From Atribacter laminatus (lineage in GTDB: Bacteria > Atribacterota > Atribacteria > Atribacterales > Atribacteraceae): a stretch of 64,000 nt of DNA. A model generated the notes under the pieces. It did no database searches, was not told the origin of the DNA, and saw only the letters and a program-made list of their open reading frames with translations. Location: the NCBI RefSeq assembly GCF_015775515.1, contig NZ_CP065383.1, positions 1,922,001 through 1,986,000 of the forward strand. The letters run 5' to 3'. Numbering within the stretch: the stretch's first letter is position 1; every line of letters starts with the position of its first letter. A program made the translations under genes and the position numbers. Below, in pieces: positions 62,264 to 64,000 of this stretch.

Positions 62264-62295
62264 TTCCCCTTTTGTCTCTCTTTGCTAAGGGGGAA
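62264..62295 (+). terminator. hairpin after the nucleoside hydrolase gene
   Basis: TTCCCCTT and AAGGGGGAA are inverted around TTGTCTCTCTTTGCT. It resembles the CCCCTTTGCTAAAGGGG element at 17380-17408, so it may be a repeat that doubles as terminator. Confidence 0.5.
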
Positions 62296-62310
62296 GATTG
62301 AATTCTAAGT

Positions 62311-62334
62311 AAATATTATCATCCTCATCTGTTG
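62311..62334 (-). repeat. dispersed repeat R2 core
   Basis: On the minus strand: CAACAGATGAGGATGATAATATTT, the core of the R2 family without a clear hairpin. Confidence 0.45.
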
Positions 62335-62377
62335 TTAGGAAGGTGGTTTGGAAGACTATCAAGTAGATACATCTAAT

Positions 62378-62475
62378 GGCTGGATAAATCAAACCACAAA
62401 GAATGATTAAAAATTTAGTGGTGCAATAAATTGCGTCCATATTTAATGTAGCGACATGCCACGGCATGTCGAATC
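62378..62475 (-). repeat. composite palindromic repeat R1, copy C (inverted)
   Basis: On the minus strand: GATTCGACATGCCGTGGCAT, then a degenerate GCAATTTATTGCACC and GGTTTGATTTATCCAGCC, in the same order as copies A and B. Confidence 0.7.
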
Positions 62476-62480
62476 TTGGG

Positions 62481-62520
62481 TTTTCATCCTCATCTGGTGC
62501 AGCTATGCAGCATGAAGGTC
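62481..62520 (-). repeat. dispersed repeat R2 copy beside R1 copy C
   Basis: On the minus strand: hairpin TGCTGCATAGCTGCA followed by CCAGATGAGGATGAAAA, abutting R1 copy C as in the other two R2-R1 pairs. Confidence 0.6.
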
Positions 62521-62544
62521 TTTCCTGATAATCAAAAAAGCGCA

Positions 62545-62553
62545 TGGTATAAT
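62545..62553 (+). promoter_or_regulatory. extended -10 promoter of the SDR gene
   Basis: TGGTATAAT: a perfect TATAAT (62548-62553) with the TGn extension that replaces a strong -35. It places the transcript start near 62560, upstream of the GGAG site (62578-62581) and downstream of the only in-frame ATG (62512). Confidence 0.65.
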
Positions 62554-62589
62554 GACCAAGAAATAACTGAAAGGAAAGGAGAGATTGAT

Positions 62590-63324
62590 CTGTCTCAAAC
62601 CATATTTTTAAAAAATAGAGTGGCTATAGTAACAGGTGCCAGTCGGGGAATAGGAAGGTCAATAGTCAAATCCTTAGCCGATGAAGGAGTTCACTTGGCA
62701 CTGGTTGCACGTTCGCTGGAAAAGATGAAAACCCTAGAACAAGAAATCCAAACCAAAAGGATAAAAGTTCGCATTTTTCCGGTTGATATTGCTGACCCAG
62801 ATGTTCCCGAAGAAGTTGTTAAAGAAACCATCGAGGAATTTGGAAGATTGGATTTTCTTATCAACAACGCGGGGATAGCTCTCTCCAAACCCGTGGTTGA
62901 AACTACCGTCGAGGAATGGGATCGACAAATGATGGTCAACGCTCGAGCTCCCTTTTTATTCTCTCGAGAAGTTATTCCTTTTTTAAAAAAATCTGATATA
63001 CCATCAATAATAAATATTTCCTCGGTGGTTGGCTATAAAGGATACGTTCTTCAGGGAGCCTATACAGCATCAAAGCATGCTCTCATGGGAATGACCAAGG
63101 TGTTAGCCCAGGAAGTGCACCAGGATGGTATTCGAGTCTATGTGATAGCTCCAGGAGGAGTCGATACCGATTTGGCTTGGAATATGAGACCAGATCTCGA
63201 TCGATCTATTCTCATCTCACCTCAAGAAATTACCGACCTAATTCTCTATCTCCTTAAACACCGAGGAAACGCTATGATTGATGAGATCAATGTTCGTCGG
63301 GTTACCAACCAGCCCTGGAAGTGA
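62590..63324 (+). CDS. SDR-family oxidoreductase, probable CTG start
   Basis: 244 aa from CTG 62590. Classical short-chain dehydrogenase: NAD(P) motif TGASRGIG, 'LINNAGIAL', the catalytic Ser in 'INISSVVGY' and YTASK, then 'VYVIAPGGVDTDL'. AAAGGAGAG lies 8 nt ahead of the CTG and gives the normal N-terminus xSQTIFLKNRVAIVTG. The only ATG in frame, 62512, lies inside a dispersed repeat and upstream of the likely promoter. Substrate unknown; 3-oxoacyl-ACP reductase-like or sugar dehydrogenase. Its 3' end overlaps the convergent hydF gene by 23 bp. Confidence 0.88.
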   Translation: MSQTIFLKNRVAIVTGASRGIGRSIVKSLADEGVHLALVARSLEKMKTLEQEIQTKRIKVRIFPVDIADPDVPEEVVKETIEEFGRLDFLINNAGIALSKPVVETTVEEWDRQMMVNARAPFLFSREVIPFLKKSDIPSIINISSVVGYKGYVLQGAYTASKHALMGMTKVLAQEVHQDGIRVYVIAPGGVDTDLAWNMRPDLDRSILISPQEITDLILYLLKHRGNAMIDEINVRRVTNQPWK

Positions 63325-64000
63325 AGAGAAGGTCGAATTCTGGAAAAATTTTTAATACTCGGGGAATTAACCCCTGAACATAGGCAATAAAAACGCCGTA
63401 ATTAGTGATTGCCACTCCCGATTCCCGAGCAGAATGAAGACGATACAGCATTTCCTTATGATTGATCATGCATCCTCCGCAGTGTATAATTAGCCGATAT
63501 TCATTGATGTTTTCCGGAAAGTCATTACCAGCGGTAATATCAACTTCAATACCAAAGCCAACTCTTTGTCGAAGCCAGCGGGGTATTTTCAATCGTCCAA
63601 TATCATCAGCCTGAGGATGGTGGGTACAAGCTTCAGCTATCAGAACTTTGTCCATCGGCTTGAGAGAGTCAATCACCTGAACTCCTTCAACCAGAGTGGT
63701 TAAGTCTCCTTTGTTTCGAGCGAATAAAATCGAAAAACTGGTCAAAGGTTGATCAGGAGGGAGGACAGCGGCTACTTTGTGAAAAACCTGAGAATCGGTG
63801 ACCACCAAACGAGGGGGATATTTTTGCTTATTCAAAATTTCGGCTAATTCACTTTCTTTGGCAATGATGGCTGAAGCTCCGGCATCTAATATTTCACGTA
63901 TGGTTTGGACCTGGGGGAGGATCAGCCGCCCCTTGGGAGCACCGAGGTCAATCGGGACAACTAAAAGTACTACGTCTTTAGGCTGAATTAAATCTTTGAT
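63302..64000 (-). CDS. hydF: [FeFe]-hydrogenase maturation GTPase HydF, 5'-truncated by window edge
   Basis: The last 232 residues are visible; the GTPase domain lies beyond the right edge. The middle region matches 'VVLLVVPIDLGAPKGRLILP'. The C-terminal [4Fe-4S] cluster domain has the conserved C-T-H (in 'AEACTHHPQADDIGR') and HCGGC motifs (C-x-H ... H-C-x-x-C). HydF is the scaffold that carries the 2Fe precursor and loads the hydrogenase HydA, working with HydE and HydG. Its presence points to hydrogen metabolism in an anaerobe. Confidence 0.95.
   Translation of the reverse strand: MKDLIQPKDVVLLVVPIDLGAPKGRLILPQVQTIREILDAGASAIIAKESELAEILNKQKYPPRLVVTDSQVFHKVAAVLPPDQPLTSFSILFARNKGDLTTLVEGVQVIDSLKPMDKVLIAEACTHHPQADDIGRLKIPRWLRQRVGFGIEVDITAGNDFPENINEYRLIIHCGGCMINHKEMLYRLHSARESGVAITNYGVFIAYVQGLIPRVLKIFPEFDLLFTSRAGW

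Noticed and set aside
1-64000. CRISPR arrays, tRNA and rRNA genes, phage genes
   Set aside because: I looked for regularly spaced direct repeats, tRNA T-arm motifs and integrase or phage structural proteins and saw none. The repeats present are dispersed and palindromic, not arrays.

Overview
The window comes from an AT-rich, anaerobic, fermentative-type bacterium with strong GGAGG ribosome-binding sites, lipoprotein and Sec signal peptides, a flavodiiron protein, the [FeFe]-hydrogenase maturase HydF and an exceptional load of sugar ABC transporters. This gene mix fits Atribacterota (OP9/JS1) best. Thermotogota-like or Firmicutes-like lineages remain possible, because no rRNA or tRNA gene is visible to settle it.

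Layout. (1) 1-7741, minus strand: a catabolic cluster with its own promoter and a 19-bp palindromic operator. It encodes a DegT-type aminotransferase, a ROK regulator, a hydroxypyruvate-isomerase-like enzyme, an MttB-family methyltransferase, and a CUT1 ABC transporter (binding protein plus two permeases, the last cut by the window edge). (2) 8026-14292, plus strand: a lipoprotein, then a cupin, an LsrB/RbsB-type binding protein, an RbsA ATPase, two RbsC permeases and a VOC protein. (3) 14959-17332: a DUF2249-CMD protein, a flavodiiron protein and RidA, probably for oxygen/NO defence. (4) 17499-20488: a site-2 protease, an FMN-binding protein and an orphan MacB-type ATPase. (5) 20534-28433: an exopolysaccharide region with a cellulose-synthase-like GT2 fused to an MshEN-type domain, a GDP-mannose pyrophosphorylase, a PMI-type cupin behind a GEMM (c-di-GMP-I) riboswitch candidate, and a GH114/TM1410-like hydrolase. 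(6) 29083-31661: NfeD protease and flotillin FloA. (7) 31759-38476, minus strand: a polyol system made of a CUT1 transporter, a mannitol-1-phosphate dehydrogenase fused to a C_GCAxxG_C_C redox domain, and an FGGY kinase. (8) 39020-51487: secreted proteins, a decayed RbsC-VOC copy, PhzF, an S10 carboxypeptidase, an MBL hydrolase and a zinc phospholipase-like protein. (9) 51835-62235: an LsrG-like monooxygenase, a deletion pseudogene of proline iminopeptidase, an autoregulated LacI repressor, an M24 pseudo-peptidase, a third CUT1 transporter, a GH38-like protein and a nucleoside hydrolase. (10) 62378-64000: repeats, an SDR gene with an apparent CTG start, and hydF.

How the parts work together. 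Three CUT1 importers lack any ATPase gene here, which implies a shared MsmX-type ATPase elsewhere. In all three transporter operons where the binding-protein/permease or binding-protein/ATPase junction is long, it carries a strong hairpin, probably to keep binding protein in excess. The most interesting system is region 5: a second-messenger riboswitch candidate and a c-di-GMP-type protein domain sit together in one polysaccharide locus. Intergenic DNA carries at least four families of dispersed palindromic repeats.
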